A stretch of 64,000 nucleotides of DNA. Origin: Sebastes aleutianus (taxonomy: Eukaryota; Chordata; Actinopteri; Perciformes; Sebastidae). The notes beneath the pieces are model-generated. The model saw nothing but the letters and a program-made list of their open reading frames with translations. It was not told the origin of the DNA and ran no database searches. The first letter of the stretch is position 1; each line of letters starts with the position of its first letter. Below are positions 12,801 to 24,400 of this stretch, piece after piece. The translations under genes and the position numbers were made by a program. The DNA is taken from NCBI GenBank assembly GCA_916700875.1, contig CAKAKS010000038.1, positions 10,769,719 to 10,833,718 on the forward strand. The letters are read 5' to 3'.

Positions 12801-15800
12801 ACAATCAACTTAAAACGATCATGGTCAGTAATATTGTTTATAGACTGTTGATACATTTTCCTCTATTCATTAACCCTGACTTTCAATCGATAATAGAAAG
12901 TAACTTTATTGCTAAAATAGCATAATTTACTATACAAAGACTATAAAAAATAAAGCTTAACACAGCTGATCTTTTTCTTTGTGTTCTCCAGGTGAATGGC
13001 ACCTTGACAGGCATTCCTCTTAACCTCAATGAGGGACAAGTGGAAGTCTTCCAAGAGGGTTTTCACTATAATATCATAACTGACTTTGGCCTGAAGGTGA
13101 CTTATGATATGATCTACAAAGTCACTGTCACTGTTCCTGAAGACTACAAGGACAAAACCTGTGGTCTGTGTGGCAGTTTTAACGACATCGTGACAGATAA
13201 GTTCAAGCTACCTGATGGAAATATCACCAAGGACATCCAGACCTTTGGAGCAGCCTGGAAAACGGGCATGCCGGGGGTGGTCTGTGAAGATGGCTGCAGT
13301 GGCGACCAGTGCCCCAAATGTAACAGCACACTAAAGAAAATCTTTGAAGAAGATTGTAAAAGTATCACTAAATCTACTGGTAGCTTTGCTGCCTGCCACA
13401 GCAGCCTAAATCCTGAGCCTTACTACAGAGATTGTGTCTATGACGTCTGCATGTCTCAGGGAGACCGCAGCGTTCTCTGCAACAGCATCTCAGCGTACAT
13501 TGCTGACTGTCAGACCATTGGAGTAAAGATCGACAACTGGAGGACGCCTGATTTCTGCCGTAAGTACTGTTGTCTGTTTTATGAATGATGGTTCCGTTAA
13601 AAGAAAAAAAAATCTTTAAAGGCAACGAGGGAAGAAGAAGACTGCTAGCTAGTGAACATGGATGTAAATAATGCACGATTTAAAGCAATAAAAATCGTCG
13701 TGGTTTTGGTGAGAAACACTAAATGTAAACATAACTTTTATTTGTTTACAAGAAACTAATTTAAGAACCTGTCTATTTGTCCGTAACTATGCCACTTTTT
13801 TTGCCATTGTCTAGCTTTAAAATTTAGTGTAATGCTTTTGTTGCATCAGTTCATCTTAATGTGCTTTCTTTTGTAGCTATTAAGTGTCCTGAAAACAGTC
13901 ACTACCAGATCTGCTCTGAAACCTGTGGCTCTCCATGTCCTGGTCTCACCAACACCATCAGCTGCCCCGCCACTTGTGCTGAGGGCTGCGCCTGTAATGA
14001 AGGCTACTACTTCAGCGGGACTGACTGTGTTGCCCAGAAGGATTGCAGTTGTTTCCACAAAGGACTTTCCTATAAGGTGAGGTAGCCCTCAGTCCCCTGT
14101 CAAGTTTCCGAAGCATACTGTATGTTTTAAGATTGAATACCTGCTCTTCAGGCAGCCATCGGTCTGCAATCATTTCAGAAACTTTAATTTTCAGATAGGC
14201 AAACAATCACATTTAGTCCTCTTTATTATTTTCTATCGAACTTACATTCTATGTTAAAGCATTTGCCAGAAAGGACACGCAAATCAAATTTACTTAAAGC
14301 TGGAGTGGGCAGTATATTTTTGGCATTATAATAACCTTTCAGCATATAGTGATTCAAGTGTACTGAGAGAAAACTTGAGAGACTTCTGCACCTCCTTATG
14401 GCTCTGTTTTTAGGCTTTAAAATAGTCTAGCCCGTTACGGGAGACTTTAGCCAATCACGTGTCATTTCAGAGAGAGAGCGTTTATTGGCTGCAACTGCAG
14501 ATGCGCGGGCACGTCCTTTCAGATAGAGAAAGTCTGATTCAACGGCGGAACATCCAGCAGGAAAAGTTTCTATTACTGTTACTGTATGACGGATGATGAT
14601 TGAAATGAATGACTAGTACTCGTACTGGTTACTGCATGAAGCGTGTGCACATGCCCCTGCTCCTCTGGTGGGAGGGGCTTAGGAGAGAGGAGAGCTGCAG
14701 AATGAGGGCTGTATCTCCAAATTCTGGTGTTTTTTATTTTATATTTTTTCCGGAAAACTGCCTACCCTGGGCTACCACTTGAATTACAATACGCTGGAAG
14801 TTTATTATGGATTTTTTGCCCATTAATGCCAAAAATAGATTTCTGCTTAAAAATTTGGTATGCTGCACATGTATATTAGTTTATATTAGTTCAATTTGCA
14901 GGTAATAGACCCAACGCACGCATACCTGCCATATACGGTGCAATGTATCTAATAAGAAGAAGAATATACTTTTTGTAAAGTTGTCTGACCAGCATTGAAA
15001 TTTAGGAAATTTACAATATTATGTTGTATTATTTATTTATGCTCAGACTAATAAACTGTTAATTGCTTGACTCTCTGCTCTAGATTGGCGAGTCTGTGCT
15101 ATCTGACAACTGCCAGCAGCGCTGCAACTGTACAGCATCTCGTGGAGTTGAGTGTGAGCACTTTTCATGCAATGTTGCAGAGAAGTGCCAGGTCAACAAG
15201 GGTATACTTGGCTGCCATCCCAAACAGTGTCAGATGGGGAATGAAGGCTCCATTACTCTTTTCGATGGCACGACCGGCACTATCTCTGTCATGGGGGCTT
15301 ATGAGATCCTCGCACACCATGACGAATCAGCTCCTGACTGGTTCAGGGTTGTGGCCCAGCTCCAAGAGTGCACTGCGACCGGTGCGAAGAGCGTTGTCGC
15401 TGTTTACGTCTACTTTAATGACCTGAGTGTCACTGTTACTGACACACAGGAGACCTGGGTGGGTATTTTTAAAGGAGTAGTCCAACATTTTGGGAAATAC
15501 GCTTATTCACTTTCCAGGCACGGTCACACATGCCTCCCGTTCACTTCCATTCTATGTGAGCGAAGGGGCGAATGAAGAATTTGCTTCTGGTGGCAAAGCA
15601 AATTTGCATCTTCGCATCATGTGGCGTTCAACTTTGATGAACTTTGACCGGCAAAGTCGCAGCTTCAACCAATAGCAAAGAAGTGTGTGTGGTTGACCCC
15701 ACTTGGCACTGCCCACATTCAGGTCGAATATTGTGTATCGAGTATCACAAGTATTCTGCATATGAATGTAGAATCAGTTTATAGAGAGACAGGGTTGATC

Positions 15801-16485
15801 TTCCTCTGCAAGAAAGCAAATGATCGTATTTCCCAAATTGTCAAATACATATATTACACGACCTACACCAGATGTCCTTGGTATCTAAACATAACCTCAC
15901 ATTAAATAGAAAAAAATCTGAATCTCATTCTGTTTTCAGGTCAATGGTAAAAAGGTGACCCTCCCCAGCCTGCCTGGAAATAATATCTTTGTGAAAGGCA
16001 GTGAGGAAACCGTAATTATCGATTATACGTCACACTTCCAGCTGTCTTTCAGCAACACCCAGGGGCTCATTGTAACTGTAAGTGACAGCATGGTAGACAA
16101 GTTGGGCGGCGCATGTGACACATTCTTGCCCCTCAGAGACACCATGGACTTCAGGCAGGAAAGTATGCAGGAGTACATGGCCACATTTTCTGCACAGGAC
16201 TTCCCTTCCTGGTGAGTAGGATACAGGCTGGTTTTGAATATCAGAAATAAAGTTTAATTGATGTTTACACATTGGATTCAATGTCTGAACAACTTTTGGA
16301 AATAGTATTTCTCTGAGAATATCAACATATTTGTGTTGTCATGGTGCAGTGAACACCCAACATTAGGCAATCCATGTAGAAAAGAAACAATAAGAAACTG
16401 TTTCTGAATACATTTATGATGTCTGGTGGATCCACACAAATACATGTGACAAATTAATTTGTTGTCTTTTTGCAGTGAGTTATGA
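7621..16485 (+). CDS. fcgbp: FCGBP-like secreted mucin-type protein (IgGFc-binding and VWD domains)
   Basis: Eleven coding exons: 7621-7663, 8318-9568, 10493-10833, 10940-11528, 11621-12225, 12308-12823, 12992-13559, 13877-14076, 15084-15458, 15940-16211, 16476-16485. All are GT-AG with consistent phases (1589 aa). The order is signal peptide (MKGLVCCLTGLLLAG), IgGFc-binding N-terminal domain (about 20-430), VWD1 with GDPH and CGLCG (about 450-650), C8, TIL (about 745-800), a shortened VWD2 (CGLCGNYN) fused directly to VWD3 (GDPHYKTF), C8, TIL (about 1305-1370), and a degenerate terminal VWD. The last residues are FPSCEL. The family forms disulphide-linked mucus components and self-cleaves at GDPH. 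Here VWD2 has AGPH instead. Compared with the neighbouring paralogue, exon 7 lacks the second C8-TIL. It is tail-to-tail with that gene. An FCGBP-like family call is firm. One-to-one orthology is not claimed. Confidence 0.9.
7826..8060 (+). repeat. Interspersed repeat in intron, 'GTGGTGGAAAGTAACTAAAT' type
   Basis: Starts GTGGTGGAAAGTAACTAAAT, then AGTATTTCCATTTTCTTTTAC, then TTTATTTGATAACTTTAGTC. It shares order and wording with the copy at about 43,323-43,740 and, in reverse, with 845-1025. It is a non-autonomous fish repeat in the intron between coding exons 1 and 2 of the FCGBP-like gene. Confidence 0.55.
9605..9800. repeat. Degenerate (TAGCATAGTA)n minisatellite
   Basis: Short irregular repeats of AGCATAGTATAGCATA type directly after exon 2's donor, resuming at about 10,340-10,440 (GTATAGTATAGCCTGGTATAG). 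They lie inside the intron of the FCGBP-like gene and flank the TA-repeat and hairpin described below. Confidence 0.7.
9808..10112. repeat. (TA)n / (TATATG)n microsatellite
   Basis: About 300 bp of almost pure TATATA and GTATAT. Open frames here encode only Tyr/Ile/Met/Val strings and are low-complexity artefacts. Intronic in the FCGBP-like gene. Confidence 0.95.
10251..10336. repeat. Fold-back (hairpin) element
   Basis: Left arm 10251-10286 and right arm 10301-10336 pair over 36 bp with 3 mismatches around a 14-nt loop. The left arm begins TGTACAGCTAGTGGGTCATT and the right arm ends GACCTGCTAGCTGTACA. It is probably a relic of a MITE in the intron, though its size is also that of a microRNA precursor. 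Confidence 0.8.
14294..14775. mobile_element. MITE-like element, 'TTAAAGCTGGAGTGGGCAG' family
   Basis: Starts TTAAAGCTGGAGTGGGCAG and ends in ACTGCCTACCCTGGG, an imperfect inverted terminal repeat. Internal blocks ATAACCTTTCAGCATAT, AGAGAAAACT and GACTTCTGCACCTCCT recur at 40,069-40,694 and 41,388-42,025. It lies in the intron between the TIL exon and the penultimate VWD exons of the FCGBP-like gene. Confidence 0.7.
15473..15560. repeat. Interspersed repeat, 'GGAGTAGTCCAACATTTTGGG' type
   Basis: TAAAGGAGTAGTCCAACATT followed by TGGGAAATACGCTTATTCAC. Related blocks occur at about 53,220, 56,058-56,160 and 58,345. It is a short fish fold-back repeat, here truncated in an intron. Confidence 0.5.
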
Positions 16486-16639
16486 AAGAAAAATCATCTT
16501 TTCAACACCCAGAGATCAACGCAGCAGTATCATCATCTGCAGAAAATTCAACAATTAATCAGTACTGAAAGTTTTATTTGAAATATGGTATTAGTGTTAA
16601 TTCAAGCTTTAATGAAATGGGTTGGTAAAATAATTGCAT

Positions 16640-16645
16640 AATAAA
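16640..16645 (+). terminator. Poly(A) signal of the FCGBP-like gene
   Basis: AATAAA 155 nt after the TGA at 16483-16485, followed by a T/GT-rich stretch (TTTTGCCTCTTTGTTT). Confidence 0.7.
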
Positions 16646-16689
16646 CTTCATGTTCAACTTCAATTTTGCCTCTTTGTTTATTTCTAGAT

Positions 16690-18200
16690 GGTTCTAAGTA
16701 CGAGATTCAGAAAACAATTGAATGAATCAAACAACAAAAATGTCTTCAGGGTTGATTAAATGACAAGCCGATATAAAAAGTTGCATTAATTAGTAGGGTA
16801 ACTAGAAGGATGAATTCTTAGAAACCCAATGTTTTTAATATTTCATGACAAATTAAATCTTGTTCAGATTCAATTATTCCAGTTCTTTTTGCTTTATTTA
16901 TTTTTCAAAGTAAAGATACAACTGTTTTAAACAATTCTGGATATTTGGCATATAGTTAACAGTGCTAAATGCTGTATAAAATACACTGGATCAAGTAGGA
17001 TTTGACCATCCCTTTTATGTTCTGCCTGAATCCCTGTTGTACTGGGCAATCCCATAAATATAGGAATGATCCCTTTTCATTACGCACAGAGCTGTTGAGA
17101 ACAAAAAATCAAATGTTGACATTGGGGCACTAAAAAAGTAATTTTCAACTTCAAATCAAATTCTATTGAATGACTACGTTAACTTTGTGTTAACCACCAC
17201 ATACATCTTCACAATTGTCTCAAATATATACTGACACATCTGGTTCATCATGTGATATTGTATATTATTTAGTGACCAAAAAACAGATTATGTCGAAGTG
17301 TGTTGGAGAATCTGGTGTAATTTGTTGCCTCCGTACTTAAATTCAAAGTCCAACTTAAATTATATATTTTTTCCTGTTATAGCATAAATATCTGCTCTGT
17401 TAATCACACGTCCTGTTATTCTTTAGGAGAAAAAAATTAGACCATTTTTGCATTAATTTGTTTCCAAGCAGCCAATTAAATCACTTCATCATATCATAGG
17501 CAGACAGTCACACTGACGTAACATATCTTTGTGTCAAGTTTCGCTGATGTTAACTCTACTTTTTGTAGAAAAAAGACTGAATCACTCATTCATCTCATTT
17601 TCAACCGCAGATTTTAGTTGTGAACATCATGAACATAATTTTAAGCTTTACTTTAAAGATATCATAATACATTTTGAATGTAAAAACCTCAAGATTGTTT
17701 TGATTGTAAATGTGATGATTTCAACGGGGAAATCTTGTTTTTCTAAAAAAAACAATATTTTCTCTTTTCCTTAGTGATTTTACATATTTTATATACAAAA
17801 TTAGTATATGCACAATTATATATTATAACTACATTTAAAATCACTTCTGTCCATTTAGATGCTGGTGTGGTCCTTATTTTCCAGTACCACACTGCTTACA
17901 AAACACTGTCTGCCCATGACTTGTAAGCTAAAGCACAAGTTTGCTTACTTTGTCTCTCCTTGCCCTCCTCAAACACAGACACGCCCCCAGCTGTTGACAT
18001 TTTTGAATACTTTTGATGACAAAAAGGGATGACTAAATGTTATTTCAGATGCATTTTAAGTGAAAATGTGGGTGATACAGCAGCTTGATGAAATGGTTGG
18101 ATAGACAGATTGGTATCAGATTATCATAGTTACACATACAAGACAGACATCACACAACCTTGAGTGGTTGATATGTTTATATTTATTCCCAAGCAAAATA
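16690..18200. other. Intergenic between convergent mucin-like genes
   Basis: AT-rich sequence separating the two 3' ends. No exon, RNA gene or clear repeat was recognised. The short open frame at 17,529-17,774 has no known motif. Confidence 0.45.
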
Positions 18201-18217
18201 TCAAAGTTAGAAGCTGT

Positions 18218-18223
18218 TTTATT
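18218..18223 (-). terminator. Poly(A) signal of the VWD-repeat paralogue
   Basis: TTTATT on plus (AATAAA on minus) about 200 nt after the stop codon at 18422-18420. A second hexamer lies at 18182-18187. Motif match only. Confidence 0.55.
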
Positions 18224-18419
18224 ACAGGTGTTTGGCAAGACAAGCATATATTTCAGAATTTTGACAATTAAAACGTAGCAAGTAATGGGATTTAAATGCA
18301 TATGGGATTCTCTACATAAAAAAAAAAAATAATTTCATGAATCAATGATGCTGTCAGTCGTGTGAGCGCTGAAGGATGTCGATCAATGCAGTTGATAAAA
18401 AAGCTGGAAGGACTGAAAT

Positions 18420-21400
18420 TTACTGAGCACTGAAAAAGAAACAGAAAAATGATTTGTCAAATTGTGAAGTTGATGAAGGCACACGTAAATAAATAAATAA
18501 TTATATCATCTGCATATAATATAGTCCAGGAAGAAGAAATAATGATATATTAATCATCTGATTTGCTGCAAATTTCCAAAAGCGACAAATATGTGTAGTT
18601 TGATGTTTGATTTGTACGATTTTTTTTGTAGAAAGTAGAAAAATACAACAATTCCTGTGGAAATTGGTGCACTCTATGTGTTCGTAGTGTCGAGGTCTTT
18701 GATGCAAATTGGAGCAATTTCTACTCTTTATGTGCTACAAACAGGTCATGTATGTGACTTACCATTGGGGGAAATCAGGAGCCGTCCACTGCCCAATGTT
18801 CAGTGACGCAAAGTCAGTGCTCGGCCCGTGAAGATAGACCAGCAGTGTCTCTCTCAGATCTTGTAGTGTTGTGTAAGTGGGACGGATCGTCCCACACGCC
18901 CCACATACCACGTCAGCTACTTCGTCACTGACACTAATGGCGAGTTCATTAGTTGAACTAAAGGACACCTGAATGCTGGAAGGGCTGTTAATTATCACTG
19001 CATTGTCAGAAACCGCCACCTTTACGTTGTTCTGGGAGAAAGTGGTTTGAGTCATCGCTCTTCCATTTATCTGTGAACACAGATTTAACACTTTATAGTA
19101 ACACATTCATTTTTAATGTAACATTAATGTCATATCTTTAGTCTGACACTTACCCAGATGTCATGTTTGTGATTGACTGTGATCATCACTTCATTGAAGA
19201 ACACATACACGGCTACAATTGTGTTGATACCAGGGGTGCACATCTCCAACTTCACCACCACCCTGAACCAGATTGATGTCGGAGAGACGTCGCAGCTCTG
19301 GATAATCTCATAGGTTCCTGGCGTTGTTACGGTACCACCTTCACCATTAAATTCAGTGAGGGTCCCATTGGCGTTCAAAAAGCAGTGCTGAATGTAGCAC
19401 CCCAACTTGCCGTTTTTGACCAGGCAGCTCTCGTTGGGGTCACATGTAATGTTTTTGGACAGAACTACTCCAGAGGCCTGGCAGGTGTGAATCCTGTGAC
19501 AGTCATCAGTTATAATGGACTCTCCAACCTGCAACAAAACACATGGTTAGGTTAATATTAAAAGGGGCAATACTATACTTTATGTTATTTTTACTGGTTT
19601 ATAGAGTGTAATGTAGTTGGGGGTACGCGTTAGTGTACATATTATCAATATTTCAAATGAAATGGTTTCAGGTGAACTCTTGAAAAAATGCCCCGGTAAG
19701 GCAACAAGACTAAAGCTTCACTGTTAAGAATTTCCCAGTAAAATAACAGTAAAGAGCTGGAAGCAGGGTTGCCATTATTCTACTGTAAAATTAACAGTAT
19801 TATACTGTCGCTGAAATTTACAGCTTTGTACTGTTAATGAAAAATACAGTATATACTGTTTTTTTGATTAATTTCACAGTATTTTACAGTTAATTTACTG
19901 TTTAAGGATACATTATATAGCTGTTTTTCACCTTTCTTTTACATTATCTTACTGATTTGTTTCAATGCACTATTTAGGTTGTATTTTTTACATACATTTT
20001 AATAAACATTATTTTTTACCTAGATGAATAGACTTAGCAGGTTACAGACATAGGAATAGTCACACTAAATACAGTTAAAGGCACTTGTTAAGAAAAAGGC
20101 TATAATTAAGGCTATAAGGCCCAAAATGTCTGTCTATAGCTGGCTACAAGCACAGAATGCAAACCATAACAACATGTGAGTGAAGAACAGAGCTAATTCA
20201 CTGATTTTACAATCGTGTACAATGTGTGAGAAAAGAACATCTACAGCTTATCTTATTGCACTTTATTTTTTATTTTCATATGAAGTTCAACACAGCGCCA
20301 ACAAAAACCTGACACAGATAACAAACCAAATTTCAGAAGAAATAGCATTTCTGAAGACATCTGTCAATCTTACTAACCTTACTTTGTGGAACAGTTACAG
20401 AGAGTTGAGCTATATCATAGAGTTAAAACAAAACTCTCAAATAATATTTTGCCTTATATCATGTAACATGTGAATATACTGAATATATTGCTGAGCCTTA
20501 AGGCATATCAGTGGTACAAATTTTTAAAAAAAATGAACATTAAATACAAAATAATTTGTCTATATACTAATGAGCACCAACACCACCAGACATGTGACAT
20601 CATGTCCAAGTATGAATATTCAGGCTCTAACAAGGCACATGGATAAGTGTGGAAGTCCAAGTATTGGGCGATAATGGGGGAGTGAGTTAGCGAATGACTT
20701 ATGGCCCACTCAAAGACACCAGTACTCTCAATCCAGCCTTGGTAGCCCGCTGACTGTGTGAGAGAGAGATATATGAGTTCCAACATAACTTTCATTGTAA
20801 CTTCTCACATACAAAATCAGCGTGTGTAGCCCTCATTTCCTCTTATCATGTATGTAATGTAAACTCACCATTTTAAATGAAGTCCCACTCAAGTCCATGA
20901 GTCCCATCAGCAGAGTGGATACATGTGGATATACGGTTGTAGTCTTGTCTTGTAGCTTGTGAATTTGCCAGTTTTCTTTGAGAAGACTTTGCCCTGTCCA
21001 TCCTTGGTGCCTCTCTCAGGGTTTATTCCTACGGTGCACCTGAAAAATGATAGTGTTTCTTCAGGTACTGTGTAAAAATCAAGTTGTGTGAATCACTTAG
21101 ATTAATGCCACAATAAAAATACAGGTTTTACTGAAAGTATCTAACCTTGAGATTAATTTGAGCGTGCAGGTGTAGAAGGTGGAAAATAATGCAGCAAGCC
21201 CCATCAAGAAGGTGGGCTGGATCCCTTCACATATGAAGTGGCCCTCAAGGCTGACCATCCAGCGCCAATAGCTTCCTGCTGTTTCACCTGAAACTTAGAA
21301 AGAATTTTCCTCAGTCAACTTCATGGATTTTTAGTCAATGTTTGAAATGAATTGTGTTGAGTGGTGTGCATTACTGGTTGAGAAACCGTTTTTTGATCAA

Positions 21401-24400
21401 TTATGAATATTCTGACCATCTGATCTATAGAACATGTGGTTTTCAGATATCATTCAAAAACACTAGTTAGCTAGTAAATAAACTTGCCTTCAATTTTGTA
21501 TCTGCTCTGCTGAATTACCACCCAATAACCAACGTGCACTGAAGTCTTAATGTTACTTTAAATGTTGAAGGGACTTCCATAGACTGTAAAATGTATACAC
21601 CGTCGTTATGCATGAATTCACTGGCAAAATACATGTATCAGCACATTAACTTAGATATTAACTTGAATACATAGAAATTAAAATGAGCTCCTTGTGTTGT
21701 CCGATTAATGTGCAATCATCTGTGAAATTCTAGCTAGCTGTTGAATCCCTCTATCATGACATGCACATATTCTGTAATGCAAACTAACTGGAAACATCAC
21801 TGATAAACTTTGCACAGATTTATTAATTAAATAAAATTACTACTCACCAATAATCAGTAAGATGGGGATGGATGAATAAAAGAACGGATCCAGCCTCACA
21901 TGTGCAGATCAGGTGAAATTGCTCTTCCCAGAATTCAAAAAATACTGCATGAAACTGTTATTCATGATACTTTAGACAGTTGATCAGCAGTAAAGTGCTG
22001 TTTTTTAAGAATACATTATAGTTCAGTTAAAAAACGGCCTATGAGCGTAATTTAACAGATTTTCTTTTGTATTAACAGTAAAGCGCTGTTTTTAGCAATA
22101 ACAGGTTAATACTGTTGAAATTCTGCTGTAAATTAACAGCAATTGTTTACAGTGTTGATTTAAGCTTGACACATCTGTCCGCATGGCCAAGGTGACGTCA
22201 CACCATCAGACACGTTCCTCTGCGGCGGGTTTTCCCCTGTATGTGCACGTCCAACATTTTCTAACTACGGGGATGGGCGGAGAAAATAGAGAACTTTGAG
22301 GAGCTGCTGGTGGCAGAAGTGAAGAAGTGCATCGGTCTCACAGGTATGTTGTACTCCTCCTCGTCTCGTCTCCGTTTATTTAGTGGCATTACGGACCTTC
22401 TCACCCTCTTTCTTTTGCGTCGCAGCAGGGTGATTTGCCGAAAAGAGAAACCGCACGAAGTATAAAGGATCCAAACATTTCCTCGTCACGATTACGTGTC
22501 AGCTCATGGTTTAGCGATGCTTTGTCAATAGACTGAATAACGTCCGGGTTCACTTTATCAGATCGAGCCCGCCTTTAATACATTAATAACTTATTATATT
22601 CTCACCATGTAAGTTTCGCCATTGAAATAGCAGCTGCACTGGTCAGAGGGCACACAGCCGGTTCCATTGTAGTAGTAGCCTTTATCACAGGCACAGCCCT
22701 CAACACAAGTCGTGGTGCATGTGCGGGTGTCACGGAGACCAGGACATGCAGAGGTACAAGGCAGTGCACAGATTTCATAATGACTGCCAGCCCTGCATGT
22801 AAAAGCTGTAATCAAATAGTACGATTTAGGAGTTGTTTTTTTATAGTGGATATGTTGAACAGATGTGGAGTTATAGATGAATATCACAGAGTACAATGAA
22901 TAGTAAAAAAAAGTGCAGACTCACGGCAGAAAGAAGCACTTCTCCAGTTCTCAATCTTTGCACCAAGGTTTTGGCAGTCCAACATATATGCATTGATACT
23001 GTGACACAGCATGCTTTCATCATCTTTGGCCATGCAAACATCATAGACACAATTTCTGAAGTAGGCTGCAGGATCAATTACATCATGGCAAGCAGCAAAT
23101 GGACCTTTGGGATTGTTGATAAGCGCGCATTTTGCCTCTATCGCAGCTTTTTTAGAATCGTCACATTTGGGGCACTGGTCGCCACGGCAGCCATCTTCAC
23201 AGACCGCTCCAGGCACGGGCACTTTCCACGATGCGCCAAAGGCCTGGAAGTCCTTGGTCACGTTTCCACCCGGCAGCTGGAACTCATCTGCTTTGTCATT
23301 GTTAAAATTGCCACACAGACCACAGGTTCTGCCAATGTAGTTTCCAGGGACAGTGACAGTGACGTGGTAGATCAGATCATACGTGACCCTCAGGCCAAAG
23401 TCTGTCATAATGACGTAATTTAGCCCCTCCTGATAAACCTGCACGGCACCGCTGTGGAGGTTTAGTGGAAGGAAATGTGTGACTCCATTTACCTGCAGAG
23501 AATAATGCTTTGATTATCCATTATTTCTTCTCATTTGACATATATTTGCTGTAATTTAGTTATATTTAATGATTATGAACATTTGTTTATGATGTCTGCT
23601 ATTGTCGTTATTTTCATTTGCATAACTCCCTCTCTCTCAGTTTAAGTCCTTAACCCTCTGAGACCCACAATAGGCCAATTTGTGTCTTTTTAGCAGGGTA
23701 CAGGGGGTCTTTAGGGGGAGATAGCAGGTCAACAGTAGATGTCCACATAGAAGTGGTGTACATCATCTGAAATCTGGGAACCTGAAGATTAATTTGAGAT
23801 GCAGCTCAGCACTATGTGTCACGTTGTTCTAGTCATAAATCAGAAATAAACATGAATTTATGAATGAATGAATTAATTTAAATAAATTGTGAAAGTGCAT
23901 AAGGGCTGAGGACATTATGATAGAAGTATATAATGGCCATTCCTATGCTCACTAATATCATATAAGTTGCACAATTTTTGGGTTGATATCATTTGTTACA
24001 CAGATTTGATGCTAAATTTAACCATTTTTTTACCACTTGAGAATTGATAAAAAATTATCAATAATCCCTCTAAAATACCACATTGAGACACCAAGACCTC
24101 GAGGAACACCATAGAAAAAGCCATGCTGTGATTTGGTATCAAAAACTTTTCGGTGATTGGATGGCGAGCACTTCTGTTCTGGAAACTGCTCAGAAACCCC
24201 CTTATTGTCAATCTACCTAATAAAGCCATCCATCCTCTGAATGCTCTAGGTCTTTAGTTTGTGTTTGTAAAGTTTCATGAGGCTGTGATTATCCTAGAGG
24301 TCACCACAGGTCATTTTATACAGTGAGGTCAAGTTTCAAAAAGTGGTCTCACTACAATAAAATGGCTAATAAGGGGACTAACATCATCACACATGAATAC

